DNA from: Synchiropus splendidus
Taxonomy: Eukaryota; Chordata; Actinopteri; Syngnathiformes; Callionymidae
Assembly: GCF_027744825.2 (NCBI RefSeq)
Contig: NC_071335.1
Location: 17,668,001 to 17,732,000, forward strand
DNA: 64,000 bases
Direction: 5' to 3'
Part shown: positions 49,501-62,676 of the stretch, piece after piece
Layout of the letters: every line of letters begins with the position of its first letter
Position numbering within the stretch: the stretch's first letter is position 1
Notes under the pieces: generated by a model
Databases searched by the model: none
The model's input: only the letters and a program-made list of their open reading frames with translations
What the model was told of the DNA's origin: nothing
Program-made: the position numbers and the translations under genes

Positions 49501-52500
49501 AAGTTGAAAGTGCCAGAAGGAGGTGACAAATAATGGGGCCAAAAAAAAAATCCTCCAAAAAATACGCTTTTATGAAATATTTTAATAAAATAAATGTCAA
49601 AGAGGCAATTGCTAAAGGAAAAAAACACTTAATACAAGACAAAATAGTATTAAAGTAGGAGTAATAGGGGTAAAGTAGGAGCTATATTATTAAAACCAGT
49701 CCTTCATAATTCAGCAGATACTCAAGGGTTTAATCTATCAAACTTGGAGAAAGTCATATAGCTTGAGACAAATGGATTTTCAATTCATATTCCATACTCT
49801 CTTGTCTTCAGACTACAAGAGCAGTATCAACGGATGAAAGATTCTATAGCCAGTGATAAGAAGCTTTACCTGGAGCTGTGTTCTCTCCGGATGAGCAGCT
49901 AACTCCAGGGAGGAAGGTCTGGTTGGTATGGCTTTGATGAAGAAAGTGACAGAGTATTTAAAAGTGATATGTGGCCAAACCCCTGGGATGGCTGCAGGGT
50001 GACGTACCGCTGATCGCTCAAAGATCACAAGCCCCAGGGGTTCGAAAAATTCTCATCAATGAAATGCTCGCCATCCCAACATGTCACTCACAGCGAATAA
50101 TGATCTTGGTGAGGAAAGGGGAGACAGACACCAAGGGATTCTGTGGGTAGACGGACTGCAGGGGGAACTGAAGTAAAGGGGAAGAAAGTTTCTTCGAATA
50201 AGGATAACAATTTCTGAGATCGACTTTTGCATTTTGCCAGCTACATTGTAAAAATGCCAAACAAAATGTTTCTAGGATTTCAATAGCACATGTTCTTGTT
50301 TTATTCTTTAAAATGTAAAGTGAAAATGTGAAAGGACTTTATCAGAGGGACTGCTTGTATGGAGATGTTTGGAGACCAAGGTGTGTTGAGGCAGGACGCT
50401 CAAGATAGGAAGATAGGCTACGGTGGAGGACGCAAACTTCCTCTGGAAAACTCTGCTGAAAGATGAAGAAAAAAGTTGCAGCAGGTGAAATCTACTCAGC
50501 CAACAATGATAAATGATGGATCATTCCCTTGTGTACATGACTGCGCATGTGTTTGTTTGTCTACATCTACAGTAAATAAATACAAATGTCTTTATCCTGC
50601 CTCTTTCATGAACAAAACAGAAGCAATCTCGATGCAATATTGAAGTAGTTAATTCTGTCCAATTTAAGAAGCAATGTTCCCATATTCCCTTCATCCGTGC
50701 TTTGTGTCGCCTGCTAGTGTTCGGGCTCATCACGTGTAAGAGCCTGGAAATAAATATATGTAATATTTCACTGTAGTGTCACTGTCTCATCTTCAGGTAT
50801 TTCATGCCATTTTAGTGAAGCATGCCTCGGATATTCAATTACCTCCACGCAATAAAACAAGGACATTGCTAGTGAGTGAATTTGATCTGTCGAGCCGGAC
50901 TATTTTTCAGTCTTTCGGGTGCCTCAACACATGCACGCCACCATCTGTCTTCCGTGAAGGCAGCAATCTCTTTAGCAGATACTCCAAATAGCTCAGAAAA
51001 AACAAAGATATCTATGAATCAGGCAGTGACTTACTTTCATGTCACAAACAAAGAGATTGCAGCTGTTTTGTTTCAGTATGGAAATGGATCAGACTGGTGC
51101 CGTGGATCATGCCTGTAAACCGTACAAAGAGAGCCTCAATGAATGGGGTTTGAAGGACGAATTATCGAATCATGCCAAAGTTTATTTTGTATCAAAAGTG
51201 CACAAAAACTAACCGTTTAACATGCTGCTTTGTTTAAGCAAACACAAACAACTAGCGTATATTACTGTCCTACATTCATTTTTACCTAGAGTAAGACATC
51301 TTTATTAGCATTTGAAATTTCAATGATATCAAAGTCATTTTATCTAATTTAGACTGCAGATGGTGGCACTGTTCGCTAGCTTGCTAGCTTGTACAGAACG
51401 TGACGTTCATAATCCAGAACACCACCAAATAACAAGTGAATGTTCTTTGTCCCATCATCAATATTTCTGGAAATTTCATAGTCATAATTTTTCAATGACA
51501 ATGGTATAAACGCCCGCAGTCACATAACCTCCATGGTGGCGGTAAGAACTGAACCGATGGAAGAGAATGAAAGACGAAAGACGGCTGAGTTGATGTGATG
51601 AAACGATAGGCATATGCCTTTTGCTTAAATTGGCCTCCAAGTTTTAGCAAAGTTGGCTCATAAACATTACAGAGATGAGTTGCGTGGCAGCCAGAAAAAG
51701 GGTAATTGTCGCATGTTTTTGTCTGATTTCCTGGTTACAATTTAGAGATATTCCTGTCTTCAAAAACTCGGAATAAAACTCATTTATTTGTCTCCTGCTT
51801 ATTCCAATTCAGATTGCAGGGACGGCAAAAAAAACATCCCTTCAGCTCTACTGGAGGAAAAGCAAGGAGTTCCAAGGCCAGCAGAGACTCGTACTTTTTC
51901 CAGTGTCTCCTTGGCCTAGCCTCACTCATTCTACTGTCATGGACTCCACACTGTGTTTTTAAAGCAAAGTATTTTGTATTTTCCTGACTATTTATGTGTT
52001 CAGTGACTGCATGAACACCCCTTGCATCTGGAAGCTGTGATGTTTCAGAAGCACATCCTTCATCCAGGTGTGATCCAGTGCTGTGACTGCAGCCAACAAA
52101 TGCAGGTATGGGATTTTGAACATTCTACATGCTCCATGCTCCTTCAAATCACAGAAGAACTGCAAGGCACAACAGGGTTGATAAAATGAGGCATGACACA
52201 CCTTTACCTTTGTTTTTCTAACTTCATAAAATAAGCATACTAAGAGAATGCAATGCCGTAGAAGGCAAATTCTCACGCGTTCAGTTCAACTGGCTCAATA
52301 AGAGCGGCTAAACTTTGCCCCGGTGGGCAGCATAGAAGACATTCTTTTGCCTTGTGTGTCATTTTTCACGGCCAGCCCGCAAGGTCAGGACACCTAGAGC
52401 CCAGGTGGTCCGTGAGGCTGTTTTGCAAATGTGTCATCACAAGAGTGAAGAGCCGAGAGCCTGGCGGTGAGCTGAAAGCTTCAAAGAACGACGGGCCAGA

Positions 52501-55075
52501 GACCGTCGTCATATGCCGGATTCTTGTGATCACGCCGCTGAGCAGAAAGGTTTCATCACAACAACTTTGAGGTTGAACGGGTCCAGCAGGGACAACGTTG
52601 TGTTGCTCCAGTTGAGTAAGAACAATCCTCAACTAAAGCCCTAGCGCAAGCTTATGACTCATTCCTCATTGTCTGACGGCGTTGCATGTAATTTGACAAT
52701 CTGCGACAACATCACTTTCAATCCCTGCTGTCGTCACCTCAGCAGCGGCACAGTTGTCCAGAAAGGCATGTGATTAATGCGAGATAAGGACGGCTTCTTT
52801 AAACACGGCATCGATGAGCGTCAGCCAAAAGATATGAGATCTGGTCGCAGAAACTTGGCGTATAGCGCGAGGCCGCAGCGGGAGGTCAGCAGGTGGGTTG
52901 AGTCCAGGAATCTGTAAAACCTGGTGTTAAGAGGCCTCGCGTTGTGACCTTTGGAAACTACTGATGCGTCATGATAAATGAGGGATGGGACGTTTGTGGG
53001 GATATGCAGAGGTGGATTCAGGTAGGGGTAAGATAAGGTAGCCACAAGTTCAGTCGGGCGCTGATAAATGACTGCTGGACATGCTAAGCAGTATCTATGG
53101 GAACAGCCATGTTTTAACTTTCTGAGCCCAAATTCTTTGCTTTCAAATGTCCCTTTATGTGAAGGCCCACACTGTTAGGCCCAACTAGACCCAAGCAGGA
53201 GGTCATCACCAAACTCCACTCTCCAGAGGTGAAACCAGGATGCTAAGAAGATACTATCTCAGTAGGAACCAGAGAAAAGTGTTTGTCCTCCTGACCTCTT
53301 GCTGCCACATGCACTTGACAATGCAAGAAGGTGTCAAAAAGTCACACAGCATTATTGTTTATTTGACATTACACTACAAAATCAGTCCTGCAAAAGGCAA
53401 CTTCTCATCAGAGATGGAATTCAAGGTCCACAGTTAAGTAGTGGACCACAGGGGGTGAGGTTGTGTTGCAGTCTTGTAAGAGACTAGCAAGATGAAACAC
53501 CAATATAAAATTTTTGATTTATGTTGCTTTGCCGTGATTTTTAGTAGTAAATGCTATGTTTTTGTCCACTCAAAAAGGTTTTGCAAACATTTTATTTCTC
53601 CACATTAACAAGCAGTATTTCTTGAGCACTTTGTGTCAGGAATTATATGAGTTTGTTTCACTTATTTTATGGAAAAATTCAACTTGAACCAATCACAGAT
53701 AAATGACTGACAATGTTCCCATTATTATTAGTATTAAAACTACTTTTTTTCATCATTAAACGGCAATTCTAAATCTAACTTTTTTTTTCCTTTGAACAAG
53801 TCCAAAATTAAAACAAATAAAAACAAATAGTTAGTGTCACTTAAAATGAATAAATAAAATAAATACCTTGCGATTAAGTGTCATTGTATCATATTTATAT
53901 CATAGTATATATAATACTACTTAAAAAGGTCTTCAAATAATTAGGATTTATATAAGAATCTTGAAATAAAATCCACGTAGGATGAAAGAAATGATCAAAA
54001 TCAAAACAGTTATAGCATGCAATGTCATGATGTCATATATTTTTCCTTACTTCATAATATTTAAGTAGCAAAAGTAATGTTTCATATTATTTTTGAAGGC
54101 CCCTGCCATTAGTCATTAGTAGAATATAAAATGTGGCCCTTGCTCGACAATGACAATGACATTTTTTAAGACTTTATGTTACATAAAGCATAACCACACA
54201 TACACAAACAGGCCTGATGTTGAAGGGCATCAAGCGGCTCCTGATTGACCCCAGTGTTGCAGGACTCAATAGCAGGTCAATAGCAGCAGTGGACTGAGAT
54301 ATTCGACAATGGCAGAGAAGATTTGATGGGTGCAACACTGCTGCTCACCTCACAAACACCAGTTCAACACAAAAGAGGATTTTCAAAATGGTGTAAGATT
54401 TATTGACAAAGGTTCTGACTAGAAAATAAATCACAGGGACCAAACACAAAATGTACATACAGTAAAACATGAGTGTAATTGGTTGATGTAGCATGTAGCA
54501 GAAACAAGATTGGAGATCACAAAAAAGACAACGTTCAAGCCCCCTATTCTGACCTTGGAGGGTCAGTGTGTCGTGCCGGTTGGCGGCGTGTGTGACTGGC
54601 AGTAAATTACAGATACCAGCAGAGGTGATGTCAGGCGTTTGCCTCATGTGTTGTCGTCCCCCGCGGTGGTGACACGTGGGTCTAGATCTGTCAGGCCACA
54701 AGCCCCTCACACATGCCAAAGGTTCGATCAAAGTAATCTAAAGTTTGTAGCTTAAAAAAAGCTGATCTCTTCTAAATAAAGCAGTAAACATTCTCACAAA
54801 CCAATATATTGTTTGGCATGACATATAAATACAGACATATAAAGATGTAAATTGTTGACCTGGATAACTGGAAGTCACTGTCTGCTAAAGGCCTCTCGCT
54901 TCTTAGAAGCCCTACTTAAAGAGTCAAGGCGACTCGCTCCCTATGATGAAGGCAGATGATTTCAGCACAGAATTTATGGTGACATGACAGTCGACCTAGC
55001 ATCCGTGTTAGCTGTATAATCCCCGCCGGGCAGCTTGCATGACTTCACCAGGCAGCTTGCTTTCATACCGTCTCA

Positions 55076-55110
55076 TATCAGATCAGATCAGATAATTGTC
55101 TTATCCATAT
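55076..55110 (+). repeat. LINE 3' tail-like fragment
   Basis: ATATCAGATCAGATCAGATA followed by ATTGTCTTATCC resembles the (TCAGA)n...TTATTGTC 3' terminus of fish LINEs. Confidence 0.35.
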
Positions 55111-55599
55111 TACTCATAATAAAAGTTTAAAAACAGGAAAAGTAATGCATAAAAGTATCAATAAAAGTCAGAAAAGTTAGATCCAAGGGAGGCAGACGAA
55201 CCCTCAGGTAAGTGTCCCAGAGTTTGCTTTTAACTATCAGACTCTATTCCACTAGTGGCCCAGACAAATTGTTTTACCAGTTCTTGATGTGGCGGATCTA
55301 AGAAAATGCCTCTGTGGGTGCAAGACACGGGCTGAAAGATCATTTTAACAGGCTCCATGTCTGGTTGAAAACACTCCGCTTACATTTCAAGATTACTGGA
55401 GATATTCAAAAACCCATCCCATTAGGATTAAATATCTTAATATAGACTATGTAAAAACAACCGTCAACATCTCATTGGAATTAGATCTCTTAATAAATAT
55501 CGAGTATATACAGTAAAAACAACCGTCAACATCACATTAGCCACGGTTCAGTATATACTGGAAGAGTCCAAGGATCTAATTGATCAATAAATATGAGGA

Positions 55600-56050
55600 A
55601 ATATTTTACTCTCATTTTAGGCTTTCTGAGGTCAATGATGTTTGGTGATGATATAGTGATTTGGAGGAAGAAGGTGGTGGATGAGGAGGGGGAGCAAAGA
55701 AGAGTGTGCAGACAGGGTGGAATGGGAGGAGTAACTGTGACAAAAAAATCATCAGCAAGATTTGCAGGGAAACTTTATAAAGAGAGCCACCATGATGTTT
55801 GGTTTAAAGACTGAAAAAAAAGACAGGAAGGAGAGTTAGAAGAGTGAGGGATAAAGAACTCAAGTTTGCATTGAGAGTCAACTGGGAAGAACAAGATCAG
55901 ACATGGGTTCATCAAAAGCACGTGGAGAGGAGAGACAGTGGACATGTTGGACCAAGAATGTAGACGATGGACACAGCCTTTAGAAGGAGAAGAGTAAGGC
56001 CACCGATGAGGCTGTGGTAGGAGAGGACATGAATAAGACAGGTGTGGATG
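55600..56050 (+). mobile_element. possible LINE reverse-transcriptase relic
   Basis: MMFGDDIVIWRKKVVDEE near 55634-55690 resembles the FADDIVI box of RTE/L1-type reverse transcriptases, in which the two Asp are catalytic. Downstream purine-rich sequence continues in broken frames with several stops. Only the FxDD box is recognisable, so the call is weak. Confidence 0.33.
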
Positions 56051-58106
56051 GTCAAGATTTTAGGGACCAGCTTGGACCAGCTTTTTGGGCACCCAATAAA
56101 TTGTACCTACCACTGTATATAGTTGTGTCACTTCCATTTCAGGGCACGTAAACAGTGAATGAATATGATCTTCAATAACAGATAAACAAAGGTATCCAGA
56201 CTAAAATGTCTTTTATTAATAGTGTCTCAATGCAATCCTGATATTAAATATAAAAATGAATTAATCTTCAAGCCTTAAGTGACATTAATTTATTTTCCAT
56301 ACACCAGTCTACGACACATGGAGGAAATAAATTCTCGCCATACTTCAGATGTTTCTCTTTCAAGTTCTGTATTGTCCATTATTTTACGGACATTCCTCAT
56401 TTTCTCTGCATTCAGAAAAGCAGTCCCTAGCCAAGTGTGTGAAACTAAATATACGCCCTTAAAGCTAATCTGCACAATATGCCAGACAGAGACGATAAAA
56501 AAAAAAAAACACATTAGTCGTGACAGTCATTTGAGATCCAGGCGAAGAAGCAATAGAATCTTTTTGGGGGGATTTTTGATTTGTGTTATCAGGTCAGGTA
56601 AAAATTTATAGGCCCAATTTAACACGGCTAGCGGATGCTGCGCCACAATTCTGAAGTTTACAGATCATGTTAATCCCTCGATGCTCTTTTTATGCCAAGT
56701 GTTTTAGCAGACTTTGTCTGGACCAGGGTCTAAGAAATGGCACGGTTGGAATTTCATGAGGATTACTCAATGCACCGCGGATGGCGAAAATGGGTAAACA
56801 AATAGATCCAGGGACAATGATGAGTTGCACTACACGCCGCACTCAAATGGCATAAAAATGGAGGGAAATGACTCACACTAAGAGGTGGAATATCACTAGG
56901 CCAAAATTCAGTTTTGAGAAAATAAAAATGAAAAAATACATTACACAATGTGCGAACAAATAGGAGGAAGAAAAACCAGCAATATAAATGGAAATATATG
57001 ACACACTTTGATTTGTACTCATTTTTCCATGTTTATTTCCACTTGTATTTCCAATTCAGTGCACTCTCTACTGTCCAGACACATTAAGGTTCTTTCAGAA
57101 TATAACTTTTAATGGTGACACCATTACATTATTGATCATAGAGATAGGTGTGAATGTTTTGAGGGGGGCTAGAACCTTTTCAAAAATATCCAGAGTGTGG
57201 GCTACACATTCTACAAAATAACTGGTTATTGGGAAAAATGTTTCTAAAAAAGTCCTTTTTAGAACAGTGGAGGAGAAGTTTAAAAGGATGAGGGAGGCTG
57301 GAGAATGAGTGAAGGGCGTCAAGGTCATGTCACTCATCCAGAGTAACAGACAAGACAGGTCGAAGAAGGGAGCACAGGCAGGGTGTGACGTCTGAGTATT
57401 AGCCAGAGTGAACAGGAGGCTGAACTTTGGTGAACAAACTGAGAGATATCAGACTGAAAGCCTTGGTATTATGTTCTAATTTCACATTAAACTGCACTCC
57501 TGGAGTAATGTGCTGGTCATCCTCCCACATAAGAAGAGTTGAAGATCGATGCACCTCTGGCACCTGGCGGAAGCCAAACAGCCTGACATGACATTACGGA
57601 CTGTTTCAAAAGTCGTCGAAAAGATATTTATTGTATATGTGGAAGAGCTTTCCTTGTTGAAACTATAGACAGGATTTCACTTGAGACCCACCAGCTCTGG
57701 CGCCTGTCTATAACTCAACGCACCACCACATCTGAGCTTGAAAAGGCGTGAGTGAAGGAGCCTGAGGTCAGATCTGAATGTGCGTTCGGTCGAGCTGCTG
57801 ATAGGTCTAATAGATTAGGGGGCCCTTGGACTAGCCTCTTGTCATCCTTCTTCTTCGGTGACCTAATGTCCCCAGAACAGCTGTGTGAGGGCGCTTAGCA
57901 GTTAGGCCAGGATGACAAGCCATTGCTCAGTGTGATGTATGAACGATTACATGTGAAAGAGGAGAGTTTGCTGAAGGGTATGATGGCTTGCCAGTATCAA
58001 TATGCCCTCGCTACAGGTATCCCTGCTATCTCACTCGCTCAGCTGTGGCATGTGTGGGATCTGCGGCTCTAGAAAAGGATCAAACTGTTTATGCTGTACA
58101 AATGCC

Positions 58107-58112
58107 TTTATT
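58107..58112 (-). promoter_or_regulatory. coq7: candidate coq7 polyadenylation signal
   Basis: AATAAA on the minus strand, about 320 nt after the coq7 stop. It is the first such hexamer in that direction. Confidence 0.5.
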
Positions 58113-58427
58113 AAAATATGCGGTTTCCACCGATGCTGACTGAACACAGAGTGATGAGAATGGATGCAGAAAAATAATGTTTGTCTTGATCTCAACACAA
58201 AATAGGCAGAAGAGGAAATGCTAAAAAGACATGAACTGCGGAAACAAATTTCAAGTATTTAAACAACAACAGAGAGAGAAAAAGCAGTCCTCACTGCTTC
58301 TGTATGTAAGCAGTCTGGATTCTGAAGTGATAATCTTGCCGCTAGGACCAAACGTTTTAGGACAACAGGAACACAACCAATTGAAGTGACTTCAAGTAAG
58401 AAAACAAGCACAAAGAAGTGTGAGGCT

Positions 58428-60613
58428 TTAGACCCGTTGTGAGACATATATTGCTGCTTTGCATCCCAACTGTATGGCACTTTTGAGAAACCAATATCCA
58501 GATAGCTGAAAAAAAAGAGGTGGAAAACAAATATTTTACAAAATGATGAAGCCTTGAAACAAAGGTCGTATATATAATGCACATAGATAGCGGGTAGCAA
58601 ATCAACAACAGTGTGACAGACAAATCCATTGAAAGGTGCAGAAAAATACATTTACAAATTCATTTACTTACATTTTCAGCATCATGTTCCAGACCTGTGT
58701 CGTGATGCTCCATCTCATCATCCCTGAATTCTTTTATAATCTGAAATAGAACAGATGTTTTTTTACTTTCTATAATAGATTTGACGACACCATATTTTAA
58801 TAATAATACATACATATACTTAAGTCAGAGAAACGGACAGTGAACACTGCAGACAGGAAATGACTACCTGATGTTCGCTCATAGGTGTGATGACTATGCA
58901 GAGTCTCAATATACCAGAACTACTTTTGTTAGATGCACCGTACAGCGATTTGTGCTTGTCATGCGCAGCAAACCCTTCTGTCCACAAGGTGTCAGTAAAA
59001 GCAAACAAATGTGATTCGTGGCTTTCACTCCGTCGACCAGTAAAAGCAAGATATTCAGACTTCACAGGAAAAAAAAAACATTGAGACTTTGCTCATCTTC
59101 TCTGTGAACGTACATGCACTAGATTCTTCACTTGCACTATGGGGCCACATATACGTTCCATCTACATGACAAAAGGGATCCGTTATCAATGAGGTCATCA
59201 CCACCTGCATCATAAAGACGATACGAAGTAAGGTCAACTCCCCTTCAGTGAGAGAGATCTAGTGCTTTCAGTAACACAGTAACAGTATATTTACCGTCAT
59301 TTGAAAGAAGAAGAAAAATACCCAAAGAGAAGACATAAATAGAAGGTGAGCTCACTTCTAGGAGTTCAGTGTATCTCTCCGGGTCCTTCTCCATCAGCGC
59401 TCTGATCTGACTGTTGTAGTGCTCTGAGATACTCTCCTCCACTGCCACGGTGCACGCCATGGCCCCTTCCTTTCCTAACAGTGCAGTAGATGCTCCTGTG
59501 TGGAGATTTAAGAAAAAAATATGTTGCAATCTTCTGTTGTCTATTATTGGAAAACCTTGTCATGAAACTTAATCCTCAACGTCCTTCATAAAAGGCATTG
59601 AGGTAGAGGAGCAGAGAAGAAAAGCACTTTGTGACTTTATATCGAAAAGATGCTATATAAATGAAGATGTATTATATGATCAATTTTACTATTATTAGAC
59701 ATAAATATTATCTCAGCAGTTTTACTTGCCTAATACATATCCGGCTATGTTCCAGAGGGGTAACAGCACTGTTGGTCGGACTCTGTTTTCTGCGAGAATT
59801 TCGTTGAATTTCTCCAGGTGTTTCTTCTCCTGATCCCACATGTCCTGCAGGGAATTGGAAATGAAATGTGATTTCTGTAACTGAATAATAGACTTGAAAG
59901 TGGAAAAGAAAGTGAAGACCACAAATAAAAAAGTCAATAAATGATAAATCCTAACAATCATAAAAATAACAGTGTCCTATGATGGACTAAAAATAATGAC
60001 ATTTACAGCGCAACAAAAAAGAAAAACAATGTTATTTATCATGAATGGAAGGACAAACCCATCCATCATCATTCTATTTCACACCTTGCTGCATCAGTCT
60101 AAAGCACCACACATACCTGTATGAGTGGCCCTGTACTAGTTCTCCTCAACACTGCCATTTGTCCGGCGTAGATGCGGTTGGCACCATATTCGCCAGCATG
60201 ATCCACACGGAGCATCCGGTGCAGCATCTCCTTCTCCTCACTGTCTCTGGGTGGAGGGACGACACTGTACGCACGCGAGCTCACCTGCAAGGAAACTACC
60301 CACAGACATTTTATAGTACATTACATTAAATATAGTCAGTTGTATGGTGGGATTTCTGCTACTTCCATCTGCACCCAGTGAATAAAACATGGAGCAGTTA
60401 AATATATACAGGTGCATAACATGTAACTCCAGCATACAACCACATATACACAGTCAAAAGGAGGTAAAAGCTGAAAAGGTGTGTCAGTGTTTTTAGCTCA
60501 TGTAGCATGAAGTTAGCATTTAGCTCACCTCCACTTCTCAAACAGGGTCGAATCATCGCAGGTCCTGTCCGGTGATACCAGCCGCGTAGCGCGGCCTGTG
60601 CCGTTGCACGCAT
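58428..60613 (-). CDS. coq7: 5-demethoxyubiquinone hydroxylase, mitochondrial, complete
   Basis: COQ7 is a di-iron monooxygenase that hydroxylates demethoxyubiquinone in ubiquinone synthesis on the matrix face of the inner mitochondrial membrane, working with COQ9. Minus-strand exons: 60613-60529, 60295-60117, 59844-59730, 59495-59356, 58740-58672, 58505-58428 (TAA). The sum is 666 nt and 221 residues; human has 217. The N-terminus (MRATAQAALRGWYHR...) is Arg-rich and lacks acidic residues, as in a mitochondrial presequence. All six metal ligands are present: Glu64 (DHAGEYGA), Glu94/His97 (EKKH), Glu146 (AVEES) and Glu182/His185 (EMEH), each human position plus four. Exon 3 leaves by a GC donor. 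Exon 2 needs the GGGTAG acceptor to stay in frame; the better-looking TTGCAG 9 nt inside would shift the frame from exon 1. The last exon is diverged (LSGYWFLKSAIQ...SQRV). Confidence 0.95.
59621..59672 (-). repeat. L2-like tail fragment in coq7 intron 3
   Basis: AAAAGCACTTTGTGACTTTA followed by AAAAGATGCTATATAAATG has the form of the AAGCGCTTTGxG...AAAGCGCTATATAAA tail of fish L2/SINE elements, although short. As written the tail reads on the plus strand. Confidence 0.35.
59724..59729 (-). other. coq7: GC-type 5' splice site of coq7 intron 3
   Basis: Exon 3 ends GTA TTA G and the intron begins GCAAGT. The acceptor CACACAG at 59496 rebuilds GGA, giving YVLGASTALLGKEG, as in relatives. The nearby GTAAAA would leave the frame. 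GC-AG introns are a known minor class, and they usually carry a near-perfect consensus as here (AG|GCAAGT). Confidence 0.85.
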
Positions 60614-60699
60614 CTTAATCGTTCTGTTTCAAAACAGCGGTTTCATAAGAGAGACATATGTAACGTGTTCTAGTGATATTGACAGTGTTAGAGGGTAGT

Positions 60700-60770
60700 T
60701 ACGTAGAGCTTCAGGCGTCACATGACGTCACCGCGCTCAACGTAACGTCACATTTGACAGTTGAGTCACG
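60700..60770 (-). promoter_or_regulatory. coq7: coq7 promoter region with CRE
   Basis: A palindromic cAMP-response element TGACGTCA sits at 60723-60730, about 110 nt upstream of the ATG. Extra CGTCA half-sites lie at 60716-60720 and 60746-60750, and GAGTCACG near 60763. CACATGAC overlaps the CRE. Such clusters bind CREB/ATF-type factors in other promoters. No TATA box is seen and the start site is unknown. Confidence 0.5.
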
Positions 60771-60831
60771 TTTCCCAAATCTATACTATTGTATTTGTCT
60801 GTAAACATAGAAAAAAAATGACAATTCTTTA

Positions 60832-61060
<229 letters not shown>

Positions 61061-61412
61061 GATAAATACAGACGTGTGCACATTAAATTGCCGGCTAATT
61101 TTGGATCTGTGCTTCCGGCGATTCCTGCTAGTTTTGAACAAAACGCAGATTGTCTCAAATGAACCATGCATCTTGCTGCGTCTTCAGAAAAAATAATTGA
61201 ATAAAATGCATTACATTATCTTATAAACTATTTTCTTTTTTCTATATTTACAGAAATATAGAATTTATTTTTTTTTTTTTCTGAATGAAAGTCTCTTTTG
61301 TTGTGGATGTCTGTAGGTGGCAGTATCCATCCTGCACCAGGACACCAACCATCATTTATATGAAGATATTATATACAAATACCTTGCATTCAATTTAACT
61401 TTCATACATATT

Positions 61413-61826
61413 CTACAGATTTGGACCGGGTGAAACACACCAAACACACCGAACACAAACAAAATGACTGAGACTAGACTAAAACATCAAGACCTGAATC
61501 TTTGTTTTTCTTTCTGATGCCTAGAGTCTTTGCTGCGTTGCTGCTGTGACACAGTGAATTTCCCCACTGTGGGACAAACAAAGGACATTTAATGTATTCT
61601 GATCTAATATACAACGAATTTCACGACAAGGATGCCCCTTACCACCACCACCGTTTGACAACCGAACCACTTGCTATAGCTGCAGTGGAGGGTAGAACAC
61701 ATTGCACATCCTTAACAGTCCTCCTCTATTGGAGGTGAGGGACAAAAACCGTGAAAGACTCCCACTATGTTTGTTAGGAGGAAGGGTTTTTCTGGGACTA
61801 ACTAAACCCCCTGATCATTTGACATT
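61413..61826. repeat. direct repeat, copy 1
   Basis: It starts CTACAGATTTGGACCGGGTG and ends near CCCCTGATCATTT. The inner part, from ACAAACAAAGGACATTTAAT through CACTTGCTATAGCTGCAGTG to GGAAGGGTTTTTCTGGGA, recurs with few changes in copy 2. A short flank (ATACAAATACCTTGCA...TTTAACTTTC) at about 61370 recurs just right of it at about 61853. Confidence 0.88.
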
Positions 61827-62676
61827 ATATATTTTTATTGTATACAAATTATATACAAATACCTTGCACCCAATTTAACTTTCAGGAAAAGAGCTTGAAT
61901 GAAAACGCATTTGTCAAATTAGCAACCATCAAATGAGTCAACATCACAATCCTGCATGACTCCTGCAGCTGAGAAGCTGTAAAAACAGCTTCCTAGCGTA
62001 TAAAAGCAAATAAAATAGTGTTGGGAGACAGGAATTTGTGGAATTGCGGGCCAGAACATTTCAGAGACGTGATGGCCCTTAGTAAACAGAGCCAGAACAG
62101 TGAATGGTGGGGTGTGCCGTGTCTTTTCAGTGCATATGTGCATTTGTGGCGAGACACTGGTTAAGTGTTTCCCTATCTCTCTGTCTGACTGCGGGTGGCT
62201 ACACATGTGTGGCTGCAGACAGTGTTACGTGTGGCTTTCCCTTCGATGCCACATCGATGACACACATGACTCGACTTTGGGAGACAGCACCAGAGCGAGA
62301 CAGGTACTGTTTTTTTATCTGTGGCTTTTTGAACACAGAGTAAAAGCTCTCCATCGGATCAGGTGGTCACCCTTTGCCATCACAGCTCAGGGATTGGGGT
62401 TAGAAGAAGTTTATTATGGTTTATTATAAGTTCTGCATCAACCAGTCTGATGAAAATATTTAAGCTTATTGCTATCCACTGGATCATCCAGTGGATTCCT
62501 GGAGGCCAAATCCTGAAACTGAACTGAGTCATGTTGTTAAGAGCAGACAATAAATTCATTATCAGTCGGCTCAGAATATTGTCAAGAACCCTCTCCTTGT
62601 AGCATCAGCTACAATCTTGTCAGAGGTTGGCTTTCCTTAAATAGATTCAGAGCATTTGAATTTCTGTTTATATATA

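Larger units (their letters stand above)
48921..58090. other. notum upstream / coq7 downstream intergenic DNA, 9.2 kb
   Basis: The near end must contain the notum promoter. No TATA box or CpG-rich start is evident by eye. Contents are a hAT-like fragment at 49436-49500, a LINE tail near 55076 and a possible reverse-transcriptase relic at 55600-56050. The rest is AT-rich with no recognised gene. The part at 53.6-54.2 kb is very AT-rich. Confidence 0.6.

Noticed and set aside
49813..50028. Possible upstream exon or separate gene 5' of notum
   Set aside because: The frame resembles no notum sequence, and the notum exon 1 start already has a signal peptide directly after its ATG.
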